Assembly: GCA_950073955.1 (NCBI GenBank)
Contig: CATMRH010000029.1
Coordinates: 1 to 12,827 of the forward strand
Length of the DNA: 12,827 nt
From: an uncultured archaeon
GTDB lineage: Archaea > Thermoproteota > Nitrososphaeria > Nitrososphaerales > Nitrosopumilaceae
Direction: 5' to 3'
In this document: positions 1 through 7,731 of the stretch, in pieces
Layout of the letters: each line of letters begins with the position of its first letter
Numbering within the stretch: the stretch's first letter is position 1
The notes under the pieces: generated by a model
What the model was told of the DNA's origin: nothing
The model's database searches: none
The model's input: only the letters and a program-made list of their open reading frames with translations
Translations under genes and position numbers: made by a program

Positions 1-1151
1 TTTAATGATAAAACTATCCTTTCATGTTCTTTGTCATTTTTTAATGAATGCTCCAAAATTGTATAAAGACTCCTATCAATTCCCATTGAAATCTCAAAGA
101 CATGTGGTAGAACCTTCTCATCATTATCCATTACTTCAAATTTCTCTTTACTCTTTTTTGCATGACTGGATAAATCATAGTCTGATCTATAGTTACATGC
201 TACAAGCTCAAGCCATCCAATTGTAGTTTCTACTTCAAAGTCAAATGCAACTTCTGCATAGAATGCCTTTTCCTTGTCTCCCAACTTCCTAAATCTACTT
301 TTTGAAATATCAATACCAGTCTTTTCGTAAAATTCAGTCAAGATTCCCAAATAATATGCCACAAGCTTGTTTGGAACAGTTCCAGACTCTACTGCTTCTT
401 TGCAAGTCATAGCAACTAATTCAGAATCTGTCTGTACTCTGATTACAGTATCTTGAACCTCTGCAAACTTTTCAACCTCATCTAGTCTTGAAGGATTACA
501 AAATATCTCAATCTCTGCTTGGTAAAATTCACGTAATCGAAGAAGGCTTTGTCTTGGTGAAATCTCATTCCTAAAACTCTTTCCAACTTGGGCGATTCCC
601 AAAGGAAGTTTTCCTCGCATAGTCTTAAAGAGTCTAGGAAAATCAACAAAGATTGATTGACATGTCTCAGGTCTAAGGTATGCTTCTTCCCCTTCAGGTC
701 CAATACCAACTCTAAACATCATGTTGAATTTCTTTGTCTTATCAAAGTCTCCTTTGCATTTTGGACACTTTATGTTATTTTGTGAAATAGCATTATCAAA
801 TTCATCCAAATCTGCGCTTTCCGGAATCTCAATTTGTGTAACATCTGCAATTGTTCTATCTGCTCTAAATGTTGAATTACATTTTGTACATTTTATTATT
901 GGATCAGCAAAGTTACTCAAATGACCTGATGCCTCAAAAACTGATTTTGACATTATTTGAGAACCATCAATCTCAAGCATCCCATCTCTTCTGATAAGCT
1001 CCCTTCTCCATAATTCAAGAAATTTATTTTTCAAACTAACTCCAGATGGTCCATACTCCCAGAACCCTGCTTGTGCGTCTGCATAAACCTCACAGCTAGG
1101 AAAGTAAAACCCGCGCTCAAGTGCCAATTTCATAACTGCTTCGTAATTCAT
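1..1151 (-). CDS. glyS: Glycyl-tRNA synthetase, archaeal/eukaryotic type (partial, C-terminus beyond window)
   Basis: Class II aminoacyl-tRNA synthetase that charges tRNA-Gly in the cytosol. Translating the minus strand from the ATG at 1151 gives 383 open codons running off the left edge. The N-terminus carries the GlyRS segment AGFWEYGPSG (about residues 28-37). A zinc-ribbon-like insert has CTKC (88-91) and CPKC (129-132). RPETCQ (160-165) matches the family RPETAQ motif. Motif 2 is FRNEISPR (193-200), followed by REFYQAEIEIF. A motif-3-like GIDRSL lies around 365, close to the window edge. The anticodon-binding domain is missing only because the window ends. The gene follows nfo by 31 bases on the same strand, with GAGGG (1161-1165) nine bases before the ATG, so co-transcription and Shine-Dalgarno initiation are likely. 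A tRNA-Gly gene lies elsewhere in this window. The family assignment is secure. Confidence 0.95.
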   Translation of the reverse strand, partial: MNYEAVMKLALERGFYFPSCEVYADAQAGFWEYGPSGVSLKNKFLELWRRELIRRDGMLEIDGSQIMSKSVFEASGHLSNFADPIIKCTKCNSTFRADRTIADVTQIEIPESADLDEFDNAISQNNIKCPKCKGDFDKTKKFNMMFRVGIGPEGEEAYLRPETCQSIFVDFPRLFKTMRGKLPLGIAQVGKSFRNEISPRQSLLRLREFYQAEIEIFCNPSRLDEVEKFAEVQDTVIRVQTDSELVAMTCKEAVESGTVPNKLVAYYLGILTEFYEKTGIDISKSRFRKLGDKEKAFYAEVAFDFEVETTIGWLELVACNYRSDYDLSSHAKKSKEKFEVMDNDEKVLPHVFEISMGIDRSLYTILEHSLKNDKEHERIVLSL

Positions 1152-1160
1152 TATTAGATT

Positions 1161-1165
1161 CCCTC
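1161..1165 (-). promoter_or_regulatory. Shine-Dalgarno sequence of glyS
   Basis: On the minus strand GAGGG sits nine bases before the ATG at 1151, in the 31-base nfo-glyS gap. It matches the CCUC core expected at the 16S rRNA 3' end. It supports the chosen start and translation from a transcript shared with nfo. Confidence 0.55.
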
Positions 1166-1182
1166 AACCATTGAATAAATCT

Positions 1183-2022
1183 TTACGCAAATTCCTTTGC
1201 CTTTCTGATGTTCTCAAAGTCATCTCTGTCATCGTCAATTGGAGTCTCCAAAATTATAGGAATTTTTCTCTTGTTTGCAAACTTTACGACAGCAGCAATA
1301 CCTTTTTCTCCAATTCCTCCTAATCCTAGATGATAGTGTCTATCAAGATTACAACCAATATCTCCTTTGGCATCATTTAGGTGGAGAATTTTTAAATTTT
1401 CTATTCCTACATATTTATCAAATTCATCAAAAGTTTCCTTGACTTTTTCTTCCGTCCTCAAATCATATCCTGCAACAAATGCATGACAAGAATCAAAACA
1501 AACACCAAATTTTTTTGCAGGCTTTAATTGATTAAAAATTTCTCCCAGCTGTTTAAAATTAGAGCCAACAGAGTTCTTCTGACCTGCAGTATTTTCTAAT
1601 AGAATTATTACATCATTTTTTGTTTGTCCTGCTATTGTCAAGCCTTTCACTAGTTTCTTAATTCCAGCTTCATCACCTGTTCCCAAATGACTGCCAAGAT
1701 GTGTTACAAGGTATGGAATTCCTAACTGTGCACATCTCTCAATTTCATCTATCAAAGTTTTCAAAGATTTTTCAAATCCATCTTCTTTTGGAGTGGCAAG
1801 ATTTGGCAAATATGGCATATGTGCACAAGTTGCAAGTCTGTCAATTTTGCTTGCTTTTAGTTTTGATTTAAAATTGGTAATATCTTCCTTGGTGAGTTCT
1901 TTTGCGTGCCATCCCCTTGGATTTCTTGTAAATATCTGAAAAGCAGAACACTCTCTTTTAACAGCATTATCTACTGCCTTGTCAATTGACCCTGCTATTG
2001 AGACATGACAGCCGATCTGCAT
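1183..2022 (-). CDS. nfo: Endonuclease IV (AP endonuclease, Nfo family)
   Basis: Metal-dependent AP endonuclease of base excision repair; it cuts the backbone 5' of abasic sites. The 279-aa length matches the family (E. coli Nfo is about 285 aa). All nine trinuclear-zinc ligands can be placed by comparison with E. coli Nfo: H68 (AHMPY), H108 (THLGSH), E143 (LLENTAG), D177 and H180 (CFDSCH), H214 (LHLND), D227 and H229 (LDRHYH), and E259 (ILETP). The N-terminal GCHVSIAGS is also typical. The ATG at 2022 has a minus-strand TATA-like box centred about 27 bases upstream, so the mRNA is probably leaderless. It heads a two-gene unit with glyS and is divergent from priL across 85 bases. Nothing in the active site looks damaged. 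Confidence 0.97.
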   Translation of the reverse strand: MQIGCHVSIAGSIDKAVDNAVKRECSAFQIFTRNPRGWHAKELTKEDITNFKSKLKASKIDRLATCAHMPYLPNLATPKEDGFEKSLKTLIDEIERCAQLGIPYLVTHLGSHLGTGDEAGIKKLVKGLTIAGQTKNDVIILLENTAGQKNSVGSNFKQLGEIFNQLKPAKKFGVCFDSCHAFVAGYDLRTEEKVKETFDEFDKYVGIENLKILHLNDAKGDIGCNLDRHYHLGLGGIGEKGIAAVVKFANKRKIPIILETPIDDDRDDFENIRKAKEFA

Positions 2023-2043
2023 ATTTTTTCATTTTCTCAAAAC

Positions 2044-2053
2044 ATAATTTAAA
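2044..2053 (-). promoter_or_regulatory. TATA box of the nfo-glyS unit
   Basis: Read on the minus strand this is an AT-only stretch (TTTAAATTAT) centred about 27 bases upstream of the nfo ATG, the normal archaeal TATA-to-start distance. The spacing implies a leaderless nfo transcript. Confidence 0.55.
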
Positions 2054-2076
2054 TCAGCGTCTAAATTTTAAAACCA

Positions 2077-2086
2077 GATTTTTAAG
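2077..2086 (+). promoter_or_regulatory. TATA box of the priL-priS unit
   Basis: GATTTTTAAG is centred about 26 bases upstream of the priL ATG, with an A-rich flank (AAAACCA) that could be a BRE. It lies in the 85-base divergent region shared with nfo. The spacing predicts a leaderless transcript. Confidence 0.5.
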
Positions 2087-2107
2087 TAAATTAGGTAAAT
2101 TACTATC

Positions 2108-3133
2108 ATGTTAGCACTTGGACAAGACGAAATTGCAAAGTACCCATTCTTAGCAGATGCTGGTCAATACCTCAAAGATAAGGGATTTACGCTTGAACAG
2201 TTTGGGAGTGATCCTGATCTAAAACAACTAATTGACAAGGCATTTGAACGAATCCAGGTTGCAGCAAACGGAAAGATCTACAAATCTGATCTAATTGGAA
2301 ACCAGGTCTCAAAAGAGGCAGCACTTCCGAGGGAAGTTTTCTCATTTCTTTTAGCTATAGTATTATTGAAACTAAGTGGCATGCATACTCTAATCAAGAG
2401 ATTCGCACTTGCAGAAGCAAGACGTGCGGAAAAATATCTTGAAAAAGATCTAGCAAATATTTCAGACGAGTCAAAAAAAGAACTAGCAATTAGAATAATT
2501 GATGATCTCTTTTCAGTTCAAGTTGAGAAACTTGACGATTACTTTGTCATTACAGTATCTGATTATCTAAAACATTCGATCAATTTTCATGAAAGAGAAT
2601 GGAAACTAATCAACAGACATGTAGAAAATGGGCAAGTCTTTCTCACTCCACATGAAACAGTCAGATTGATAAGAAAAGAATTGGGAACATACATCAATTC
2701 AAAAATTATTAATGCAAAAACACCTACAATGATTCCTGGTTTTGAGGGTTCTGTAAACAAACTTGTTTCATTATCAAAAAAATTTATTACTTTTACAGTG
2801 ACTACAGGAGAATATCCTCCATGCATTAAACATGCAATTAAAGAACTTGAAAAAGGTGAAAACCTTCCACATTCTGGAAGATTCATGCTTGGAGCATTTT
2901 TGTTATCAAAAGGACAATCAGTAGAACAAATTGCACCTTTATTCAAAAATGCTCCTGATTATAACGAACGAGTTACGCTTTACCAACTAAATCACTTGGC
3001 TGGAACTTCTGGAAGTGGCACAAAATATCTTTGCCCTTCTTGTGAGAAACTAAAAACACAAGATCTCTGTTTTGCTATTCCAGAATGTGATAATATCATT
3101 AACCCATTACAATTTGGAAAGAAGAGAAAGTAA
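2108..3133 (+). CDS. priL: DNA primase large subunit, Fe-S protein PriL
   Basis: Regulatory subunit of the archaeo-eukaryotic primase. It binds PriS, and its C-terminal iron-sulfur domain helps initiate the RNA primer at replication forks. The protein has 341 aa, within the archaeal range. The C-terminal half shows the family pattern: PPC (C239), LPHSGRF, LLSKGQSVEQIAPLF, a DYNERVTLYQLNHLAG segment, then YLCPSCEKLKTQDLCF and PECDNIINPLQF. Likely [4Fe-4S] ligands by family pattern are C239, C312, C321 and C327. C309 is an additional cysteine where I recall archaeal relatives having proline. The ATG at 2108 fits the TATA spacing. The TAA overlaps the priS ATG by one base (TAATG), so the subunits are translationally coupled. 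Confidence 0.95.
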   Translation: MLALGQDEIAKYPFLADAGQYLKDKGFTLEQFGSDPDLKQLIDKAFERIQVAANGKIYKSDLIGNQVSKEAALPREVFSFLLAIVLLKLSGMHTLIKRFALAEARRAEKYLEKDLANISDESKKELAIRIIDDLFSVQVEKLDDYFVITVSDYLKHSINFHEREWKLINRHVENGQVFLTPHETVRLIRKELGTYINSKIINAKTPTMIPGFEGSVNKLVSLSKKFITFTVTTGEYPPCIKHAIKELEKGENLPHSGRFMLGAFLLSKGQSVEQIAPLFKNAPDYNERVTLYQLNHLAGTSGSGTKYLCPSCEKLKTQDLCFAIPECDNIINPLQFGKKRK

Positions 3134-4254
3134 TGCAAGAAGCTGACATTAAATTCCTAGAAGACTCGTTCAAAAAATACTATTTTGAGCATTTTGATCT
3201 AATCCGAGTTCCTGAGCGTACATTTGAAAGAGAATTTGGCTATCAAAAATTCAATTCTGGGATGACTCGTCACATCTCAATAAAAGATGATAAGGAATTA
3301 CATCTCTTATTCATGCAAAATATTCCATCTGATGTTTATTGTTCAAATGCATATTATTCATTTCCTAATTTACCTATGAACGAAAAAGACTGGAAAGAAG
3401 CAGATCTTATTTTTGATATAGATGCAAAAGATCTCAATTTGTCCTGCAGAGAAAATCATACAGTATCAATATGTAATGAATGCAATCAAGTTTCAAAAAG
3501 TTCTGAACACTGTTTAAAATGTAATTCTACAAAAATAGAAAAAAAATCTCTACCGTGCAAAAATTGTATTGATTCATCAAAAACTGAAGTATCTAAACTA
3601 TCTGAAATTCTAATTGATGATCTAGCAATAGATCAAGAAAACATCCATGTCTATTTTTCTGGCAATGAAGGATTTCATGTTTATGTGTATGGTTCACAAT
3701 TTCAACAAATCGGTTCTAGAGAAAGATCAGAACTTGCAGATTATATTATGTTTAATGGAATTATTCCTGAAACATTTGGAATGAAGAAATTCAAACCAAA
3801 TCGCTCATCTTTTCCAGATTTTAATGAAAAGGGATGGAGAGGAAGATTTTCCAAACAAGTGTTTGGTTCTAAATCAAAACGCTCAAAAATTATTTCAGAG
3901 TTACTTGTAAATGGTTATTCTTCTTTCCAAAAAACTCTTGATGATGTCTCAGAAAATATTGGGGTAAAAATTGATCCTAATGTAACTATGGATATTCATA
4001 GAATCTTTAGACTACCTGGTTCTATTAATAGCAAAAGTGGTCTTACAAAAATTCTTTGTAAAAATTTAACCAAATTTGATCCATATTCTGAAGCATCTTT
4101 TCTTAGTGATGAATCCGTAGAAGTTTTTGCAAACTGTCCAATAGAATTTTGTCTCAAAAATAAAAAATTTGGTCCATTTATCAACGAAAAAGTGACCATC
4201 CCTACATTTGCAGCAGTCTATATGGTTTGCAAAAAACTAGCAACAATAGCTTAA
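3133..4254 (+). CDS. priS: DNA primase small (catalytic) subunit PriS
   Basis: Catalytic subunit of the archaeo-eukaryotic primase, making RNA primers for replication. It has 373 aa. The metal-binding pair is D95 and D97 (IFDIDAKD). The third aspartate is probably D287 in MDIHRIFRLPG. The nucleotide-binding motif appears as SGNEGFH (176-182). The zinc knuckle is enlarged: C105 and H109 are followed by CNEC (114-117), CLKC (127-130) and CKNC (142-145), about 25 residues more than the C-H-C-C knuckle I recall in Pyrococcus PriS. Two positions differ from the human pattern: N178-E179 where human PRIM1 has RR, and N299 in SINSKSG where His is usual. K301 is kept. The ATG overlaps the priL stop. 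The role is clear; the effect of the substitutions is unknown. Confidence 0.95.
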   Translation: MQEADIKFLEDSFKKYYFEHFDLIRVPERTFEREFGYQKFNSGMTRHISIKDDKELHLLFMQNIPSDVYCSNAYYSFPNLPMNEKDWKEADLIFDIDAKDLNLSCRENHTVSICNECNQVSKSSEHCLKCNSTKIEKKSLPCKNCIDSSKTEVSKLSEILIDDLAIDQENIHVYFSGNEGFHVYVYGSQFQQIGSRERSELADYIMFNGIIPETFGMKKFKPNRSSFPDFNEKGWRGRFSKQVFGSKSKRSKIISELLVNGYSSFQKTLDDVSENIGVKIDPNVTMDIHRIFRLPGSINSKSGLTKILCKNLTKFDPYSEASFLSDESVEVFANCPIEFCLKNKKFGPFINEKVTIPTFAAVYMVCKKLATIA

Positions 4255-4269
4255 TTTTGCTGGTAAGAC

Positions 4270-4279
4270 ATTAATTTAC
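4270..4279 (+). promoter_or_regulatory. TATA box of the UPF0182 unit
   Basis: ATTAATTTAC between priS and the UPF0182 gene is centred about 27 bases before the TTG at 4302 but only about 21 before the TTG at 4296. The usual archaeal spacing therefore favours the 4302 start and suggests a promoter separate from priL-priS. Confidence 0.45.
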
Positions 4280-4301
4280 CAAATCACAACGAAATTTGAT
4301 T

Positions 4302-7154
4302 TTGTATAGCGCCTCTACTGATAAGCCGACTCCACCTCCTGATACTGGGAAATTCATTAGATTAGGCATTGTTGCTATAATAGCAGTTGTAATTTTTGTT
4401 CTAGTTGGAAATCAGGCAGTGATTTTATCAATGAATTTCACTGAATTTGGCGATCAATTCACCAAACCTCTCTTTTACACTCTTGTCTCTACAATAATTC
4501 TATCTACAATTGCTCTTGTACGTGTAAATATTGTTGCCAGATCTTCAATTTTCTGGTATGCGATTAGTACCGGAATTGGATTTCTTGGCAAAGGAGGACA
4601 ACAACCTGTCGCAAGTGATATTCCAAGTTTTAGTGATTACAAGATAACTACTTTACATTTTGTTATCTGGCAAATTACCAAGATTTTGCTTTTTGGAGCA
4701 TTCTTTGTAAATATTATGTTTGGATTTGCAGCAGTATCATTTATTGATGGAAATACTCTTGGAATTGAAAATCTACCAACACTATTTTCTCTACCATTTG
4801 TAACTCCTGAAACTGATCCAAGTTATGCAGTTGAAAATGTTGTCCCAATGATTCCTGCTCTTGTGATATTGATTCCACCATTACTTGCAGCAATTGCACT
4901 ACGTTTAGTTTTGTATATAGGAATTCATAAAATTATTCATGTTGTAACTTTATTTATTCGAGATTCTGCTGAAGGAAAACCTCGATATCTAAACTATGTT
5001 TCAACTATTGAGGGAATAATTGGCATTGGTGTGATCTGGGTTGGCTTTAATCTCTTCTTTACAGATCAAATTGATTACAATTCAAGGTATGTGATTGGTG
5101 GTGTACTTGTCATAGGTTCTGCACTAATTGGATTTTCAGTTGTGGATAGAATTAGAGCACGTATTCTAACTCATATGTTCAAGAGAGATGTATACATTAG
5201 AATTTTAACAATTATTGCAATTGCAATTATTATAGCAGGAGTTATTTCTGTTAACAACAGTGTTGCTGATGCAAAGAAGATTGAATATTTGGGACCATAC
5301 ACTGCTCAACAAATTGGAGTAAATCGACATCTTGGTGAATTAAACGATATACAAGAAAATACTCATGATGTCAAACTAACATCAGTTTCTCCAAATAATA
5401 TCGATAATTATATACAACAAAACAGTGATGTTCTTGATGTAATCCGGGTTTGGGATTGGGAAGGAGCTTTTGCCAAATTAAAACCTGAAATTGGGCTCAT
5501 TCCATATGTTGACTTTGAAGATAACGACATTCTTCGCTTTAACAATACTTTGTATTGGACAGCTTCAATGAAACCAATTCTACCAACATCTGTCAGTAGT
5601 GAAAACAGATGGTATAACGAGCATCTTGTATATACTCACGTTCCAAATGGATTCCTTACTCTTGAAGCAACTGATGGTCAGATTGTTGATAGCAGTGAAT
5701 TTTTCGAGCAAAGAGAGATTTACTATGGTGAGGGTGGGCTATTTGAGCAAACCTGGTCTGCTTATCCTCTTTCAAGAGGTTCAGAGAGTGCTGAGCTTGG
5801 AGGAGTGTTCTATTCAGGTGCAGGGGGATTGGATATTTCGCCACCACTAAGTTGGGCCTTTGAACCAAACTTTTTGCTTTCATTTCCAGCTGAACCAGTT
5901 CATATTATGAGATACAAAGACGTTCACGAAAGAATGGAAATTCTTTATCCTTACTTCCTCTATGATTTGTTTGGAAAAGAATTAGATTCAATTCCTGTTA
6001 CTGACGGAACAAATTCCTATTGGTTAATTCCACTAATTATTGGATTTGATACTAAAGAAGTTCCTTGGTCTGTTGGAAATCCCTACTTACGTTTGGCAGG
6101 CTATGCACTTGTGGATACATACGATGGTAATATTCAACTACTTGACACTGGAAATGATTTCTTTTCAGAAATGTTTGTTAGTCAATACTCTGAACGATTT
6201 ATACCAATGCCAGTTTGGTTAGAAGAACAAATCCGATATCCTGTTGAACTATTTAATTGGAAAACAGAGATGTATAATATTTACCATGTAACTAATGTTG
6301 AGACATTTATTCAAGCTAATGAATTCTATGAAATTCCACGAGGACTTGATACTTATTATGTTCAAGCAAAACCACCTGGTTTTGAACAAACTGAATTCAT
6401 AGGATTGCTCTCATTGGAATTACGCGGTTCACAAGGTAGAAACCTTGCAGGATACATGATAGTTGAAAATGATCTTGCTACTCTAGGAAACTTGCAGTTC
6501 TATGAAGTTCCACTAAACTCTACAAGTAAATTGATTGGTCCTACAGCAGTTAGAGAGGCACTTGATAGAGATCCAGACTTTGCTCAGCTCAAGACTCTCC
6601 TGAGAAATCCAAGAATTGGTGATAATATCTTGTATCGTGTAGGTGCACATGATGTCTACTTTATCACAGTATACACTGCAGGTGCAGGTGGGGTGGTTGC
6701 CCAAATAGGTACTATCGCAGCAGTTGGGGCTGCATTTAATGGAGAATATTTTGTTGGACTAGGTGAAACCCAAGAAAAAGCATTTGAAGCATACTTGAAG
6801 AAAGTTTCTGGCGTGGCACCAACTGAAATCCTTGATGCTGATTCTGTTGAACTAGTTAGAAGTGACAGAATTGATTTCATAAAATCTATTTTTGAAGAAA
6901 ATGAGATTACAATTGCTGAACCAACATCTGTTCAGGTTCCTCTATCATTTAATGAAGGAGCACTATTCTTCTTCACTGAGAATGATCGTGAAGAAACTGA
7001 AGAGTTTCTATCTAAATTTATTGATGGCTTAGTAAAGCCACGTAGCGATAGAGTATTCCTATGGTACGAAGAAAACAATCTCAATATTGGAACAGTATTT
7101 GTCAAAGATGGAATACCTGAGATGCACTATGTTTCAATTGAGGTAGGCAACTAA
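4302..7154 (+). CDS. UPF0182 family large integral membrane protein
   Basis: A member of the uncharacterised UPF0182/COG1615 family; no biochemical role is known to me. About 950 aa, normal for the family. The first 320 residues hold seven or eight hydrophobic segments (about 17-42, 55-78, 82-96, 116-148, 181-220, 234-254, 263-282 and 296-318). The remaining roughly 630 residues form a hydrophilic domain, presumably outside the membrane. Family signatures include VIRVWDW (about 380-386), a YWTAS segment, NEHLVYTH (about 438-446) and REIYYGE (about 471-477). A Gly/Ala-rich stretch near 786-830 precedes the C-terminus. There is no ATG start: TTG at 4296 or 4302 is possible, and TATA spacing favours 4302. 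The next gene begins directly after the stop codon, so the two are probably co-expressed. Confidence 0.88.
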   Translation: MYSASTDKPTPPPDTGKFIRLGIVAIIAVVIFVLVGNQAVILSMNFTEFGDQFTKPLFYTLVSTIILSTIALVRVNIVARSSIFWYAISTGIGFLGKGGQQPVASDIPSFSDYKITTLHFVIWQITKILLFGAFFVNIMFGFAAVSFIDGNTLGIENLPTLFSLPFVTPETDPSYAVENVVPMIPALVILIPPLLAAIALRLVLYIGIHKIIHVVTLFIRDSAEGKPRYLNYVSTIEGIIGIGVIWVGFNLFFTDQIDYNSRYVIGGVLVIGSALIGFSVVDRIRARILTHMFKRDVYIRILTIIAIAIIIAGVISVNNSVADAKKIEYLGPYTAQQIGVNRHLGELNDIQENTHDVKLTSVSPNNIDNYIQQNSDVLDVIRVWDWEGAFAKLKPEIGLIPYVDFEDNDILRFNNTLYWTASMKPILPTSVSSENRWYNEHLVYTHVPNGFLTLEATDGQIVDSSEFFEQREIYYGEGGLFEQTWSAYPLSRGSESAELGGVFYSGAGGLDISPPLSWAFEPNFLLSFPAEPVHIMRYKDVHERMEILYPYFLYDLFGKELDSIPVTDGTNSYWLIPLIIGFDTKEVPWSVGNPYLRLAGYALVDTYDGNIQLLDTGNDFFSEMFVSQYSERFIPMPVWLEEQIRYPVELFNWKTEMYNIYHVTNVETFIQANEFYEIPRGLDTYYVQAKPPGFEQTEFIGLLSLELRGSQGRNLAGYMIVENDLATLGNLQFYEVPLNSTSKLIGPTAVREALDRDPDFAQLKTLLRNPRIGDNILYRVGAHDVYFITVYTAGAGGVVAQIGTIAAVGAAFNGEYFVGLGETQEKAFEAYLKKVSGVAPTEILDADSVELVRSDRIDFIKSIFEENEITIAEPTSVQVPLSFNEGALFFFTENDREETEEFLSKFIDGLVKPRSDRVFLWYEENNLNIGTVFVKDGIPEMHYVSIEVGN
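7140..7144 (+). promoter_or_regulatory. Shine-Dalgarno sequence of the glutamine amidotransferase gene
   Basis: GAGGT inside the last codons of the UPF0182 gene, ten bases before the TTG at 7155. It supports this non-ATG start and translation from the upstream gene's mRNA. Confidence 0.55.
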
Positions 7155-7697
7155 TTGCTTCTTGTTGTTGATAATGGTTCTATATATACAAAAAATTTAA
7201 CTGACTTTCTAAACAAAAAAAATATTTTGTTCAAAGAACAAACTCCACAACTTTTAGACCTTAACTCACTTGAAAATTATGATTCTATTATTCTGTCTGG
7301 AAGAAGAAAAAATGAAAAAAAGATTAATGAGATCAATTCAAAAATTATTACTTTTTCAATTAACAATGACACAAAATTACTTGGAATTTGTTATGGTGCA
7401 GAAATCTTAGCTCTTACCTTGGGAGGAACAATTAGAAAGACTTTATCTATTCATAAAGGAAATGAAACGATCAAAATTTTCAAAGAAAATCCAATCTCTA
7501 GTGACTCTTTAGATGTCTTTGAAAGTCACAGGTTTGAGATATCTAAACTACCTAATACACTAGTTCCACTTGCAGAATCAAAGCATTGTAAATATGAAAT
7601 CATTCAATATGAAAAAAACCCAATTTTTGGAACTCAATTTCATCCAGAAATGAGTCAAGATGGTCACGACTTGATTGAAAAATTCTGTTCCCTCTGA
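7155..7697 (+). CDS. Class I glutamine amidotransferase, GuaA-subunit-like
   Basis: A stand-alone triad-type glutaminase domain (180 aa) expected to release ammonia from glutamine for a partner enzyme. The opening LLVVDNGSIYTKNL resembles the GMP synthase A subunit. The nucleophile is C79 in GICYGAE, and H163 and E165 in TQFHPEM complete the triad. ESHRFEISKLP resembles the W-SH-D segment of GuaA. Two features depart from canonical GuaA: the oxyanion-strand motif is SGRRKN (48-53) rather than SGGP, and the elbow is CYGAE rather than CLGHQ. No ATP-pyrophosphatase subunit lies nearby. The TTG start abuts the UPF0182 stop and has a GAGGT Shine-Dalgarno, so it is co-translated with that membrane protein. 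The fold and triad are well supported; the acceptor substrate is not, so I give no gene symbol. Confidence 0.82.
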   Translation: MLLVVDNGSIYTKNLTDFLNKKNILFKEQTPQLLDLNSLENYDSIILSGRRKNEKKINEINSKIITFSINNDTKLLGICYGAEILALTLGGTIRKTLSIHKGNETIKIFKENPISSDSLDVFESHRFEISKLPNTLVPLAESKHCKYEIIQYEKNPIFGTQFHPEMSQDGHDLIEKFCSL

Positions 7698-7700
7698 TTG

Positions 7701-7709
7701 ATTTTAATA
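7701..7709 (+). promoter_or_regulatory. TATA box of the C39-TPR gene
   Basis: ATTTTAATA is centred about 27 bases before the ATG at 7732. The spacing supports that ATG rather than the in-frame TTG two codons upstream at 7726, and implies a leaderless mRNA. Confidence 0.5.
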
Positions 7710-7731
7710 ACTCCCAAAATTTCTTTTGTTC

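Noticed and set aside
5..226. Plus-strand open frame of 73 codons at the left edge
   Set aside because: It lies entirely opposite the glycyl-tRNA synthetase reading frame, whose motifs continue through this region; no promoter or homology supports it.
721..924. Plus-strand open frame opposite the synthetase zinc-ribbon insert
   Set aside because: Antisense shadow of glyS with biased composition and no recognisable motif.
7155..7697. Straight annotation as GMP synthase subunit A
   Set aside because: The triad and opening residues fit, but the SGRRKN and CYGAE motifs depart from GuaA and no synthetase subunit is present, so only the broader class is given.
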